A stretch of 60,000 nt of DNA, taken from NCBI GenBank assembly GCA_950295325.1, contig OX485803.1, positions 67,783,554 to 67,843,553 on the forward strand. The letters run 5' to 3'. A program made the position numbers and the translations under genes. The DNA comes from Polytrichum commune (Eukaryota > Streptophyta > Polytrichopsida > Polytrichales > Polytrichaceae). The notes beneath the pieces were generated by a model, which had not been told where the DNA came from, did no database searches, and saw only the letters and a list, made by a program, of their open reading frames with translations. Below, piece after piece: positions 40,497 to 53,029 of this stretch (within the stretch, counting starts at the first letter, position 1; each line of letters starts with the position of its first letter).

Positions 40497-41370
40497 TATT
40501 GTGATCCATCCTCTAGTGGGGAATGCTATCATATGAGCAATAACATATGAGCAGTGAGCAAGAAAATGTCCATTGTTTTACATGCACTAACATCCTACAA
40601 TCGTGGTCTTTTTACCGAAAAAAAAATTTGGACACACATAAGATGATATATTATATGTTTGCTACACCCAAACCTCGAGCTTACAATTCATTGAACTTGT
40701 TTTTTGCCAAGACAATGACCTTAACATTGTAGTCCAAAGAAGAAGCTAAAATACCAAACATTGGGCACCCTTAAAGTTGCCGGACGGTATATAACACTCA
40801 TTATTATCACAACATGCATCCAAGGAGGCATACACACAAACAACATCACCAACTTATTTGAGCAATGCTACATCCCTTATGCTCATACATGCATGCATGC
40901 AACAAATCCACCTAATAGCTATCCAATACCTCCCCTACTCATGCTCAACAAACGTAAACTTGACAACCACCAACAACCATTATTCCCCATCTAAGCAAGC
41001 ACCAAAACTACATATGCACAACAAAATCCCAAGAATGAATCTTGCAACATGATGCTTACATCTAGTCAATTGGCTCAGATTAAGGTATCGAACCCAACTT
41101 AGGTTGCAACAAGTTACACCATGCTTTCATAACACCCACACTTCATATGCACGACACTGCCAAACAAAAGCCGTATTCATGATAATGGGCCTACAATGCC
41201 CCATGTCATTGGTCACTAATAGGGACCACCTCCAACAAGAGGCCTTAGCACTTGTCCCATAGCCCTATATCAATAAACTTGCTCCAGATTCTCATGTGAG
41301 CTTAGCGGCTATGATCAAGGTGAAGCGTCCCTCATTCACGCCAACACATGTAGTTGGCGTCTACTCTTTC
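40497..41370. other. Flank of the MULE with a second TIR-like fragment
   Basis: Just outside the right target duplication, 40519-40562 reads GGGGAATGCTATCATATGAGC and then ATATGAGCAGTGAGCAAG. This resembles the left TIR of the MULE (TGCTAAAGTATGAGC, GGGAGCAATGAGC) in the same orientation. It may be the end of a related or older element. The rest has no recognisable gene. Confidence 0.5.
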
Positions 41371-42473
41371 TCTCTCCCTCTCTAGCTCTTGTTCAATGCC
41401 TTGCTATCTCATGAAAGAACTCTAACAATAATCTACTTAGCAATAGTCTTTTTGAGAACCAAAAAGACTTCCAGCTCATTTGAAATCTACATGAACATGG
41501 GAAGGTATTACACTTACCATGAAAAGAAATATACCACTATGATAGATAAATAGGTAAACTAACCAAGGTTATAGATGTAACTCATGTCACTAAGCCATGG
41601 TTAAAATCTAGGATTTATGGGAACTTACCATGGTTAAGCTCTCCAATATAAACCTTATCCCTAAATGAGCTTCTTTTTTACCATTCACGCAAGCGAGAGG
41701 AGGTGCTCACATTGTTCATACTTACTGAGGTAGTAGATACATGCTAAACGTGGGAGAAGTTAGGGTAAACCACAAAAGGAGTATTCTACTTGGAGTTACC
41801 TAATCATTGCAAAGGAACATGTCTGAATGTCCATTTGTTATCTTGCACTGAGTGAGATAGTTTGTAATACCACAATGCATTTGAATTTGTTATTGATGTG
41901 TGACATGGATGACAATTGGGTCATGTTATTATTTACCTTGTGTACACATCTAATCCTCAAATATTTGTTGGTTGGTGGCATGGGCACGAGTGAGGTAGGC
42001 CCTTCAAACTTTCAACACATACAATGATGTAATGTGCTCAAGAGTTTTTATACAATGTTATTGGATGAAGTTACTAGGAACTTGTACCCTAGTAAGTACT
42101 CCAAAGTTGTTAAAGCAATGTTACATATGTGTTGTGGCGAAGCAGAGGATGTTTGCTTGAGCTTCCAAGGTATGAGACATTCATACTCAAAACCTTATTG
42201 TTGGATATCATTGAAAAATAGAAACCCTAGGTATAGTATAAATTCTTGAAAAGCAACTTAGCCCAATACATAACTTGTGGAACCCTTACCATGCACATAC
42301 TCAGCTATATTTGAAAACAAATGTACTTTACGGTGCAAACAAGTACTTTGCTACGAATGTGAATATTTCAAAAAAAAGTTGGAGTAGTCCAGGGAAAATT
42401 CCCACCCTTGCATTGCAATGAAGAAGAGTTTGAAGGGTTTGGCCTTTGAAAAGAGGAAGTTCAAGCTTTGAAA

Positions 42474-42525
<52 letters not shown>

Positions 42526-44210
42526 ATCTTGCTCTTGTTTAAAGCCATATGTTCAGTTTAAACTTGTATTCCTTTACTTTATACCTATCATGTATGGAAA
42601 AAATAGTTACTGTATGGACTAAGTTTTCATAAGTATAGATGAATGGTACAAGGTGACTAGGGTTAAGGATGTAGAACACATCCCTAACACGTGGTAAAAT
42701 AAGGGTTGTACAGAACTTACCTTGGGTAAGATCTCCAATATAAACCCGTAAACCCTAAAAGAGGCTCTTTTTTACCATTCGCACAAGGGCTTGGTGAGGT
42801 AACTTAGAGCACACTTACTGGGATACTAGATACGTGTGCTAAGTGAAGTAGAGGATACTAAGGCTATTCACCAAGAAGAGCATTCTACTTGTGGTGATAC
42901 AATCATGGCTAAAGAACAGGTTTGAACACCCATTTGACATTTTGTAATGAGTGTTACTATTAGAAATACTACTATGCATGTAATGTAAGTTTAATGTGTG
43001 TGACATGGATAACAACTGGGTCCTGCTGTTATTTACCTCGTGTACGTAACTAATCCTCAATTATTTGTTGATTGGTTGCATGGGCACAGGTGAGGCAGGC
43101 CCTTCACACTATCAATACTACGAAGTAGTGTGAATATGACATTTTATGCATTTCTTTTGGTTGATACTACTAGGCATATCTCCTGGTATGTTTTCCATAT
43201 ATATAATAGTTAGGGTACATCCTTGTTGGAGCAATGCATGAAGATAGGTAATTAGATCTACAAAGGTATGATGGGGTCAGCCACAATTTGTTTTTGGGTA
43301 CTTAGGAACAATGTATGAAAACTGAAACCCTAAGTATGATACAAATACTTATGAAAATACAGTATATCATATTATTACATGCTTGTATTGTTTACATACA
43401 ATTAGACATGAGCATTTGCAATGAGCATTGAACATACTTAGCCTTAAAACGATATGATGAGAAGGTTAGATCTGAGGTAATGAGGGTTATGAAAAAGTTC
43501 CCACCCACCCACCCTTGCATTGCAATGAAGAAGACATTGAAGGATTAGGCCTCTGAAAAGAGGAAGTTCAAGCTTTGCAAAAAGCATTGAAAAGTCAGCT
43601 CTCTCTCTCCCGCTTTGCTCTATATTTTGCCATTGAGATATACTTAAATGTAACATTCTTGAAAAATTGATTAAAAGCTTCTACTAAGACTAGGACACTT
43701 AGTATAATCTACACCACAGTTAAAACAATAAACTAAACCTAACCATGAGTTAACTTACCATGGTAAAGGAGAGTTACCACGCTCCACGTTTTAGGGTTTT
43801 CAGTGACCTAAAGCGGCCACTATACCTTACTAAACCAATACTTAAACCCTAAGCTCCTCCATGTGAGAACTCTTTTACATGCTTGAAGGAGAAAACTCTT
43901 GGCTTAGAAGGTGGATACAAGAATAGTGTGGAGGTGCATGGTGTTTGGTGTACTAAAGATTGTTACTATCCAAGAAGTTACACAATATGGCAAAAAAGTA
44001 GGTTTGTATACTCATTGTTTGTAGTGAGTATTGGTATTTACAAACATTCAATGGACTTTATAGGTGAGGTAAATGTGTGACATGGATTACAACAAAGCTT
44101 AGCTGAAGACACCTGACACACGCCTTTCTAACACACAATTGTATGTTTGGGTTGGCACGGGTGCAGGTGAGGCTAGCTCTTCACATTTTCAACACCAACA
44201 ATAGTACATT
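41371..44210. repeat. Tandem array, period about 1.1 kb, roughly three units
   Basis: Matching landmarks recur about 1.08-1.12 kb apart. The CT-rich block lies at 41371, 42479 and 43600. CTCCAATATAAACC is near 41640 and 42731. CTTTTTTACCATTC is near 41671 and 42766. GTGTGACATGGAT lies at about 41898, 42998 and 44076. GGTTG-CATGGGCAC-GTGAGGCAGGCCCTTCA lies near 41971 and 43071, with a weaker form near 44151. Copies are diverged, and the third is the most altered. Only short chance ORFs occur. The unit includes TTGCATTGCAATGAAGAAGA followed by GAAGTTCAAGCTTTG before the CT block, a module seen again near 49100-49240. Confidence 0.8.
42479..42522. repeat. (CT)n microsatellite
   Basis: About 22 uninterrupted CT units sit at the end of a conserved module in the 1.1-kb tandem array. 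The equivalent places in the neighbouring units are much shorter. Confidence 0.97.
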
Positions 44211-45300
44211 ACTCATGTTTGGATATTCTTTCACTTTATGATCTTATACTTGTATAACTTATTGTTTTACTTTGAACTAGTATCTTGATATGTACACAAA
44301 CTCTAGAAAGTAGTTGAAATATTGAGAATATATAAAAGTAAGGTATGTAAGTTTAAATATTACTTCCTTAACTTATTACTTGGTTGTTATGCACAATGTA
44401 GTGACATACTAGACTATGTTTTGAACTTAGCTGCTAGATGTAATGTGTTTTTGTGAACATGACACACATCATTACATGTCAGTACTTTATGCTATCAAAC
44501 TTTGATTTGAAAGCAAGGAAACTTGATAACATATATAACCACTCTAATGAGAATACATACTCCTTGTTGAAAGTTCAAACTACTTCATATGATGTAGAAC
44601 ATATCCTCGGGGGGATCACACCCCCATTACATTTTGTAACCACGTGCGATAATGGGGTATTTAATGGGAGGATATTTATGCACCTTTCAATATTTTTTCC
44701 CTCTCTATTTGTAGATATAAAGCTACTTTGACTTATCTTATAGCACCCTATATTTATTTGTAATTTTTTAGAGAGGTTAATTTTTGGCACCATATTTTTT
44801 TTATAAATCGTACAAGTATCAAATAATGAACGGAATACTATAGCATTGCAAAATCAACTATGTGAGCAACAAACGTTTCATATCATCCATCTTGTCATTT
44901 AATCGGTCTCAATTAGGTATACCAATGCTAAACCATTCAATGTGTCATTTAAGGCACAACCAATAGCACTTGGATACTAGTTAAAAGGTTACCAATCAAC
45001 ATGGAGATAACAAAATGTACAAGCTAACATAGACAAGTTGTAAACACGGATAGAAAAAAACAATAAATACAATCAATTGTCACAAGACATAACATTTTGC
45101 ACAACTATCTACTCCAAAAATAAAAGATTGCATTCAAATGAAAGAAAACTAAATACAAAAATTGAAAACATTTACATTAATTGTGTTCACAAACACATTC
45201 AACCTTGTACCAAATATTTACAATGTGAAGGATTAGGATATAACTATGCACCCTTGAAGTTAGGTTTTTGCTATGACTCAAAATAACAAACGCATGGAAC
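44211..45300. other. No recognisable feature
   Basis: AT-rich sequence with short chance ORFs. A fragment near 43404-43436, just upstream, carries GCAATGAGCATTGAACAT, resembling the MULE TIR subrepeats; here nothing comparable is seen. Confidence 0.4.
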
Positions 45301-47010
45301 TAAGTCTCCAGGAAGACTGAGATAGTGTCTATAAGGGTTAATGTCACATCGGATTAAGGATCACAATAACAACTTAGGGTCTTTCTTCCTTCATTCCTTC
45401 TTAATTCCACTTATTCTCCACTCTTATGGTTCATTTGTGCTTTTTCCGTCGTGAGTAATCCCGTCCTATCTTTAGGTAAGTTTTTATCACTCTATGTCTT
45501 GACCTATTTCAGTCGTGAAGCTCAAAAGCTTGGCAAGTTGTCATGGGCAATTCGTCAGGACATAGTCCGGGGTAATGTCTTTTTGTAACCGCGCCGTCTT
45601 TGCATCTCAAACATTAAGCTTTGCAATAATTTCAGTTTAATTCATTTTAATTTGACTTACAGTCGTTCGGCAATGTTCTCAGAACTGTAATCATCATCTT
45701 CATTTTCAACTTATGTGACAACTTGTCACCACAAACATCCACAAGATCATATATAATCAAAGCATCAACAATTTAGGTGATATTCCTTGATTAAAGCCTA
45801 AATACATTTTAAGTTCAAAAATATTTGCCTTTGGTAATGTCTTACACTAATAGGCAACTTCTCTTTCTTGAGATGGTAATGTCTTTTGCCGCTTATAGCT
45901 TGCTACTAAGTATCTCCAACGTCTGCACTTCTATTAGCCTTATACCAGCTAGGTAATGTCTCGCAGTTGCTTCCAGGCTATGTTCTATCACCATTGCCTC
46001 ACTATACTTTTTTTTCTCTCTCTGCAACTCTCTTTCAGTAGCGACACTTGTACACATATGGCCTAACTTGTCATTCTCTCACAACTCTTGCTCTCTCATC
46101 ACTCTCTACGACGTTTCATTTCTCCCTCTCGCTCATTGCCTCTCTGATTACATGTAGGCGATAGCCCTTCTCCAACGCTTCGGCTCTCTGTCCTTGCAAG
46201 CGATGGCCCTGCCCTCGGCTACTTGCCTTCTCTGATTTCTTTCCAACTGTCCGACTTCTCTCGACACAGCCTATTGCCCAAGGCCTTGCCTCTATGACGT
46301 TACAAATATTTCCAGCCCCTGTCATTCACTGCCTATTTGCCAACACTATTTGTCATTCTTCCGGCTATTGCCTTCGCTCTCCTTCATGGCGAATAGTCCT
46401 TAACTTATACATCAGATTGAGAGAAGTCTCTCTCTTGCTTATGGCCATATTCAGATTTCGAACATTGCTATCACAAAGATATTGCTTCTTTCTTCCTCGC
46501 CCTCTTGGCGGATGATTCGTCTATTTCAATGCTCACGGCTATTGCCAAAAATCACACAAGATATTTCCTTTATTCATGATTAACAACCACATGACAAACA
46601 ACTTCCACTTTAAAGACAATTGCACTTCACAAACAATTTACTCATACTGCCAACATTCCAAGTTTGAGAGTCCGAATCACTCGGCTCTCGATTTTGTTTC
46701 TAATTCTGCCAGTCTCTCGCTCGGCATTGCCTATTGCTAATCGCTTGGCCTCAATCACTGAGTCCTCGAACGTTTCTATAAGCCTATTGTTTCCACTTTG
46801 AGACTACGTCTGATAGTACAATGTAAAATAACCTACTTCGACAATGGCCGGGCTCCTCCTTATCAGCGGGGGAGACGAAGGCGGTTGCAACCATCTGCGG
46901 AACGGCTATTGCCCTCTATTCACACTGGCAATTTACCCCTAAGTGACTATTGCCGCTAGTTGTCACTAATTTAAAAGTTTCCGCTTTCCAGCTAGGCGAT
47001 AGCCCAAAAA
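45301..47010. repeat. Region with scattered GGTAATGTCT and GGCTATTGCC / GGCGATAGCC motifs
   Basis: GGTAATGTCT occurs near 45572, 45834, 45874 and 45951. TATTGCC-type words or their complements (GCTATTGCC, GCGATAGCCC, GGCAATTT) occur more than ten times between 45840 and 47000, often in C/T-rich context. Spacing is irregular, so this is not a simple tandem array. No gene is recognised, although the base composition is richer in C and T than the flanks. Confidence 0.5.
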
Positions 47011-47058
47011 TTGAATTTACAACCCTCCAATACATGTTAAGATACATGTCAATATCCT

Positions 47059-47372
47059 CTACAATGTCATGATTAGACTAAAAAGAACCAAGAGGTTTAA
47101 AACCAATGATGAGGAATAATTAAAACTAATTGTTGGCATGGGGCGGGCAACCTTCAAAGTCTCCAACCACTCCACCATGTCTTCCTCAAAGGTAAAGCGC
47201 AATTCTTTAAGTCTACCACGGTGAGGTTGCCAAATGTTGTAGCACACCATCGATCATCTACAAAATGTAGTTGTAGAAAAAAAACAATCAATAGAATATT
47301 GGCATATTGGACACAACTAGCAAGACAAGTAAGTGAACAACAAAAATTGATGAAGAATGAACCACAAGCCAA
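47059..47372 (-). other. Unrecognised coding-like fragment
   Basis: The minus strand reads CYNIWQPHRGRLKELRFTFE then EDMVEWLETLKVARPMPT near 47245-47120, with a plausible acceptor upstream (TGTAGATGATCG). It looks protein-like but short, with no family recognised and no confirmed start or stop. It may belong with the fragments at 47.8-48.2, 49.6-50.2 and 51.9-52.2 kb, all on the same strand. Confidence 0.25.
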
Positions 47373-47756
47373 CCTTAATTCTCATAATTTCATGGCTTGA
47401 AAACTAGGTTTTTAGATTTAGAGAAATGAACATTCCCATTCAAAAATCTATACAAAACCAAACAACAACCAAAGGTGCAAATTCAAGGTTTAAGAAAACA
47501 TAGTACCTAGCTTCCTTCGAATTTGGATTGAAAATTAATTCATCATCTTCATGCATTTGAAAAGTCTAATATATGCTTATCACTTCAACCATCCAATGCT
47601 CATTAATAAATGACATCTTTGAATGAAGCAAGAGAACTTCATAAATTAAATAACATCTACTAACTTAAAAAACATTTTCTACACCAATCATTCATAATTT
47701 GTACATTAAAAAGAGAATTAGTCATTTTCTGATATGTGTATGGGATCACATCGCTA

Positions 47757-48249
47757 TTAATTTAATGTAGATTTTTTAACAAACTCATTCAAGGAGGTCC
47801 CATCAACCGGATCAAGCTCAAAGACATCCATCCCTACATCAAATGACATAGTCATTGCGCAAATTACGCTATCTACATCAATCCAAATAAAATCTGAATG
47901 GTCATATTTGAATTTGAAATGTCCAAGGACTTTTCTAAAATAATTAAGATAAACCATAAAACCGGATATGACAATACTTGGTTTTTTTTTATCATTATTC
48001 ACCTTCCGATTAAGAAGGTCAATGGAATGGTTGCAATTTCGCCACCTTGTATTACCTTCCGTCTCATTTTCTAAACTCGTTATATACACCACGTGCCCTG
48101 GTCAACTTCATTAAGGACACATGTAGTTTGCAAAATTTTGGAAGGTCTTCCCCTAGTCCTCCTAACGTTGATTTAAATGTAGATGAGATAGTTGTTGTAC
48201 TACTCTGCATAAAATACACTCCACAATCCATTCCAAGACCTAACAACAT
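47757..48249 (-). pseudogene. Degenerate ORF related to the small MULE ORF at 28.2 kb
   Basis: The C-terminal part (KYDHSDFIWIDVDSVICAMT, then FELDPVDGTSLNEFVKKS) aligns without gaps to the 71-residue ORF at 28158-28373 in the MULE, with about 18 of 49 identities. Upstream text in another frame (MLLGLGMDCGVYF to TRARGVYNEFRK, 48249-48064) suggests a frameshift near 48090. I do not recognise the family. It may be the remnant of a related transposon or a host gene the element resembles. Confidence 0.45.
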
Positions 48250-49194
48250 TCATTTTGTAGAAAATGAAGCATTGATGTAATCAACAACATTTCATCTTTC
48301 TACACTCACATTCGGGTCTTGTAACTCTTCATCTTTCTATATCTCACATTTAGGAGGGTGTCGGAAATCAATAGCATATCGTTGAAAAACGGTCAGTGGA
48401 AGGGGAAAATCAAGGAGTTGGAATTTAAAATCGACTCTTACCACACGAAAGCGGAGCAAGCCAAATCTTCGGCTCTCGTGAAACACCCTGTGTGAATGCT
48501 ATGGAGCAAAGAAGAAAGCTCCAAAAAATGTGTCTTACCTACCGCCTTTGTACCGCTTCACTGTTTCACGCTTTACCAACGCAAGACCTCCTACCTGAAC
48601 ACTTCACCGCCTTCACGCCACTGTGCTTGCCCAAACCCTAAGCAAGCCCAAGGGCTATTGAGAAGTCACAACATTCCTTCCTCCAATAAAATTCACAACA
48701 TTTCCTACCATACTAATGTGTTTCATTCAAATTTGGATAGAATTTACACAATATTCATTTAAGTAGTCAAACCCATAATTATTCTATAGATCCTACTACA
48801 CACATTTGGGGGGATCCAATATCTATGACCTTCTTTTTTTCTACTGATTACTAAAATGGAGGAATTATTCACCACCCTATTTTACATATAATCATGTAGG
48901 GGACATATTTCCAATGCTATGGTAGATCTAACGAATTTATAAATTTTATCCTCAACGAATTTAATTGACCTTATTTTTTATCTCACGTGGTTTCTAAAAT
49001 TCCGATAGTCACCTCCCCAAGAACATATCACTACATTCATGGCTATAATGACAGATATGATGTTTTGGTGAGTAATAGACTTGTGATGAGAGAAATTCCC
49101 ACCCACCCACCCTTGCTTTATTTTGATGGAGAATAAAATGGAAAAGGCCTCTGAAAAGAGGATCAAGCTTTGAAAAAAGCTTTGAAAAAAAGAC

Positions 49195-49197
<3 letters not shown>

Positions 49198-49254
<57 letters not shown>
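49198..49254. repeat. Compound microsatellite (CT)n(GT)n
   Basis: About 20 CT units (49198-49238) run directly into about eight GT units (49239-49254). The block preceding it (CCCACCCACCCACCCTTGC, GGCCTCTGAAAAGAGGA, CAAGCTTTGAAAAAAGC) is the module found before the CT blocks of the 1.1-kb array at 42.4 and 43.5 kb, so this is a dispersed copy. Confidence 0.95.
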
Positions 49255-49255
<1 letters not shown>

Positions 49256-49563
49256 CTACATTAACAATTGAAACTCCAAAATTGCATTTAAACACCATGA
49301 AAGCTTGACCTAGAAATTGAATGAAATGGAATAATTAATGTAGCTTGAATTGTGGACACATAACATGACCACTAATTGTTGTTTATACAAACAAACATGA
49401 AGGCAAGAACATCAAAATAAATCAACACCAAATCAAAATGTGTCTACAACTTGCCATGGTCACTATCACTTCTTTTCCCTCCTTTGCCTCATCATCTACA
49501 AAATGATTACAAACCCTTCATTTGGACCTTCAATGGATATGTGTTGAGGTGGCCGTTGTAACC

Positions 49564-50194
49564 TTAGCAACATTTACATGTGGAGGAAACAATTTTAAGT
49601 TGGCAGGTGGTGAAGTCTCTATTATCATGCTTCTGCTCACACCAAAATAAATAATTAGATGCATGAACTAACACAAGTTTGAACACAAAATATTGGATAA
49701 TATATAACTCAAATATTAAATGCATATTAATTATTGATACAAGATTGCTCCACCACATTTCGAATAGGTTTTTATCATCATTGAATGTCACTGCGAGGTT
49801 GGTAAAGTGAGGCACACTTTCACATGTAACAAGAATATAAACATCACAAAAAGGAGCCAATATCGCGTTGTATATGAAAGAGTCACCTTCAATTGTGACA
49901 AGGTGTCAACCACTATGCTTACAAGCATGAACAAAAGCCCCCAAAACCACACTGAACACTATCGATTAACAAGGTCCCAAATACCCAAAAAAACAAAAAA
50001 ACAAAAAAAACATGTTCCAAATTTGAAATGATTGAGAGACAATGGTTGCAATCACATGTGGATGCATAAGCATGAAGAACCATGGCTCCAAGTTTAGTTA
50101 ATGCCTTGACAAAGACTTCTATGATTTGACTTAGCCACTTTCTAGATTGTTGAAAATTAGATGGCACTACCCAAATACTTAAATAAGTAGCCAT
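49564..50194 (-). other. Unrecognised coding-like ORFs, minus strand
   Basis: Two minus-strand frames look coding: MATYLSIWVVPSNFQQSRKW to CLSIISNLEHV (from ATG 50194), and IEGDSFIYNAILAPFCDVYI to LFEMWWSNLVSIIN (near 49895-49735). They could be neighbouring exons of one decayed gene. No domain is recognised, and downstream stops and frame changes prevent a full model. Confidence 0.3.
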
Positions 50195-50480
50195 TGCTAT
50201 TAAAAACCAAAAAAATTGATGAGATTTTGTGTGTAGTGAAAAGACACAAGGGATTTGTGCAACAAATTACCATTACTATAAATTACCATCAACCCCCTTG
50301 GTTGCCTCCCAAATATACTAGCAAACTCTAAAAGAGGGTAGCAAACAACCCTTTAAACTTGCAAGGACAATCCTAAAAGACATGAGGTAGAAACCCTTGT
50401 GGATGGGGTGATGGCCAATTCCAAAATGCCACATATTATAATGAAATGATGGCCAAAAAGGGGCCTAAGAAGATGCATAT

Positions 50481-50830
50481 AACCAACTTTAATGTATCCA
50501 AATCATTGAAAAAACATCCTCTCGCAACCAAGAGGGTGTTTTTTTTCAAGTTTTTCGGTATTTTTTAGAAAGTCCCAAGAAGGCCTTTAGAAGTGACGGG
50601 GGCGTCATTTGGGGGGAATTTCTAAAAAATAAATAAAATTTGGAACCAACTTCAATGTGTCCTAGATATTAGAAAACACTCTCTTGGCACCAATAGGGTA
50701 TTATTAAAAAAATTGGGCATTTTCCAGAAGTCTCAAGAGGGCCCTAGGAAGTAGTGGGGATGACATTTTTAAAGATTTTTTTAGAAATTTAGTAAAATTT
50801 GAAACCAACTTTGATGTGTCCAAAATGCTG
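50481..50830. repeat. Tandem repeat, period about 160-162 bp, two copies plus start of a third
   Basis: AACCAACTTTAATGTATCC at about 50483 recurs as AACCAACTTCAATGTGTCC near 50644 and AACCAACTTTGATGTGTCC near 50804. Between them both units keep CTCTCG or CTCTTGG, CCAA-AGGGT, CCCAAGAAGGCC or CTCAAGAGGGCC, GTGACGGGG or GTAGTGGGG and a TTCTAAAAAAT block. It is non-coding. Confidence 0.85.
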
Positions 50831-51903
50831 GAAATTGTAATCTAGGTAATAAGACAAATATTTATGATTGTTTTGACATCAAAGTCTTGAGGCCTTAGCC
50901 ACTTTCCTCATAATTTTCATAAAGCTCATATGATCCTCTTATTCATTATGAAAGTGAATGTTCTTGTGCTCATTAAATGGTTATATAGCTCTCCACGATT
51001 ATGTTGACTACTAAATTTGGAATACTCATGATATTTTGAGCACATAGTCCAATATTTTATGTATTTTCGGTATTTGTTGATTAGAAAATGGAAATGATTA
51101 GCAAATATTATATGGCACTCACCTTATTATGGTGATGTTGGTCAACATCATCTTCTGTGCTCGACAAATCTTGGGTTGTGTCACTCAATATGTTTGTGTT
51201 GTCTTCCCAAAAATGTTTGGTTATGACGTGTCAATTATATGTTTGTTTGTAAGTTGTCCTTTATGTGAAATAGTTTTGTTTGTGTGAGATCTGCTTCCTC
51301 ACACTCTTAGATTCCACACAATCTTTTTTTTCCAATTTTGTCCTCTTCAATTGTTTGGAGGAGGAATAAAATAGTTGAGTCTCCCTCATGCATCCCCTCT
51401 ACCATGTGCCATGTTTTTCTTCTTGCAATTGCGAGACTACCTATGGGAGGGTTGGTACGTTGGTTGACATTGCAATAAAGGTATTTGTTACTTCTTGAAG
51501 TTCATATTATGTCTTTTGCATATATCCTTTTAGGTTTTAGGGTCTGTAATGTGGCCTCATATGTGCTTGATGCCATAGGTGGCGTTCAATCCTTCTTTAG
51601 GTGTGTGCCACATTCATTGAGTTTCAAAGTCATTTCATTCATCTCATATGCTATACTTGTATCTATGGTTGCATGACTTAGGGTTACAGACTTGTAGTTC
51701 AATTCAAGTTGTGTACAACATGCGCATTACACATAGTCTTGAGAAGATACATTTTGGTTTACCTAGTTATTTCCCATAAATTTCAATGGCTACCATTGAA
51801 GTGCATGGATCCTTCAGAAATCTTCTAATGTATCAATGTAGATTGCTATGATGCCAAGTAATTGGACGATTTTGTGGCAAATAAAAAATGATTGGACTTG
51901 GCT
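50831..51903. other. No recognisable feature
   Basis: AT-rich sequence with only short chance ORFs, none resembling a protein family. Confidence 0.4.
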
Positions 51904-52248
51904 TCAATCACTACCTACTAACTTATGTGTTTCATTGTGTAGGTCACACATGTGAATCTTAAAGACCATCATGGGCACCCATGCCACCAACACAAATTTA
52001 TCAGAGCGGCGAAGCCAATCTAAAAATTTGCCAAAAAATTCATCTATGCCTTCATGTGTAGGGAAACCAATAATGACCTCCTTAAATAGATGCCTTGTTG
52101 TCAACAACTTCGGACAAAATTCCATCAAGAATTTGTTTTTTCTTGTCTTTTGTAGTATGGTCAAGGTGTACAGTACAAGTTCTTGGGCAAAGGCACCTCG
52201 GGCCCTCTTGTGATTGTTGTTGAGGCTAACAATGCGCTCTGAAACCAA
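51904..52248 (-). CDS. Hypothetical 114-residue ORF
   Basis: The frame is open from about 52248 to TAG at 51904, and its text looks like a globular protein: FAQELVLYTLTILQKTRKNK, then IDEFFGKFLDWLRRSDKFVL and AWVPMMVFKIHMCDLHNE. No family is recognised. The first codon is not clearly an ATG, so it may be an internal exon or a fragment of a decayed gene. It shares its strand with the other fragments at 47-50 kb. Confidence 0.35.
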   Translation of the reverse strand: MVSERIVSLNNNHKRARGAFAQELVLYTLTILQKTRKNKFLMEFCPKLLTTRHLFKEVIIGFPTHEGIDEFFGKFLDWLRRSDKFVLVAWVPMMVFKIHMCDLHNETHKLVGSD

Positions 52249-53029
52249 TTTTAAATATTAACAAGAGGAATGAATGCACCTTCCCACAACGTTCTCTCTA
52301 AGCACAATTCCTCACACAAAATTCCTCACAATTGCTAGATTGCACACTAACCAGCCAAGGGCAATGAAAAACTAAAATTGTGATGAAAGAGAACTCAAAT
52401 CCAAGCTTTAAGAAGGTGCAGCAAGCTTACCTCAACCATGCACGAGGGGTTACGTAACATGAACAAGCCTCAACCTCCATTATCCCCCATGACTCACCTT
52501 CAAACCCCATCAACTCCACACCGCTCCACTCCCAAACCTCAAGCTTTTGTATCCAAATCACTAAAATCTAGTTTAATTACAAAGAGGCGCCACTAATCAC
52601 CACTATAGTAGGAAGATGGAACTACTACAACTTGGTACAAGCATAGAGAACAAGAGGGTGGCGACCATAGGGGTGCAGAATGAAGGAGAAAGTGGCGACA
52701 CCACTCACCACACCTAAGCAGCCCTAGGCGACAAGAGCCCTTCAAGGGGAAAGTGGGCATCATCATAGCTCACAATGAAGTTCATTAATTAGCTACTCCA
52801 AATAATGGAGCTCAATGGTGTGTCCCGATTTTTAGGTGATTGCATTCCACCCATGTGAAGCTAGTTTATGCCACCTCTTACCCACAAAGAGTAAAGGTGG
52901 GACCTTACATGGCAAAATCTAACTTTATTTAACATATGGGTGTAAATTAATTCATTTCACTGTAGCAAAGTAGCTACCAGTAGCTAGAAAAAAGAAAGAC
53001 CAATCCCAATCTTTAAGGATAAAATATCA
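52249..53029. other. No recognisable feature
   Basis: Non-coding sequence without a recognised gene or repeat. Confidence 0.4.

Noticed and set aside
42351-42548. Arg/Glu repeat ORF over the CT tract
   Set aside because: It is only the microsatellite translated; the same holds for the ORF at 48978-49298.
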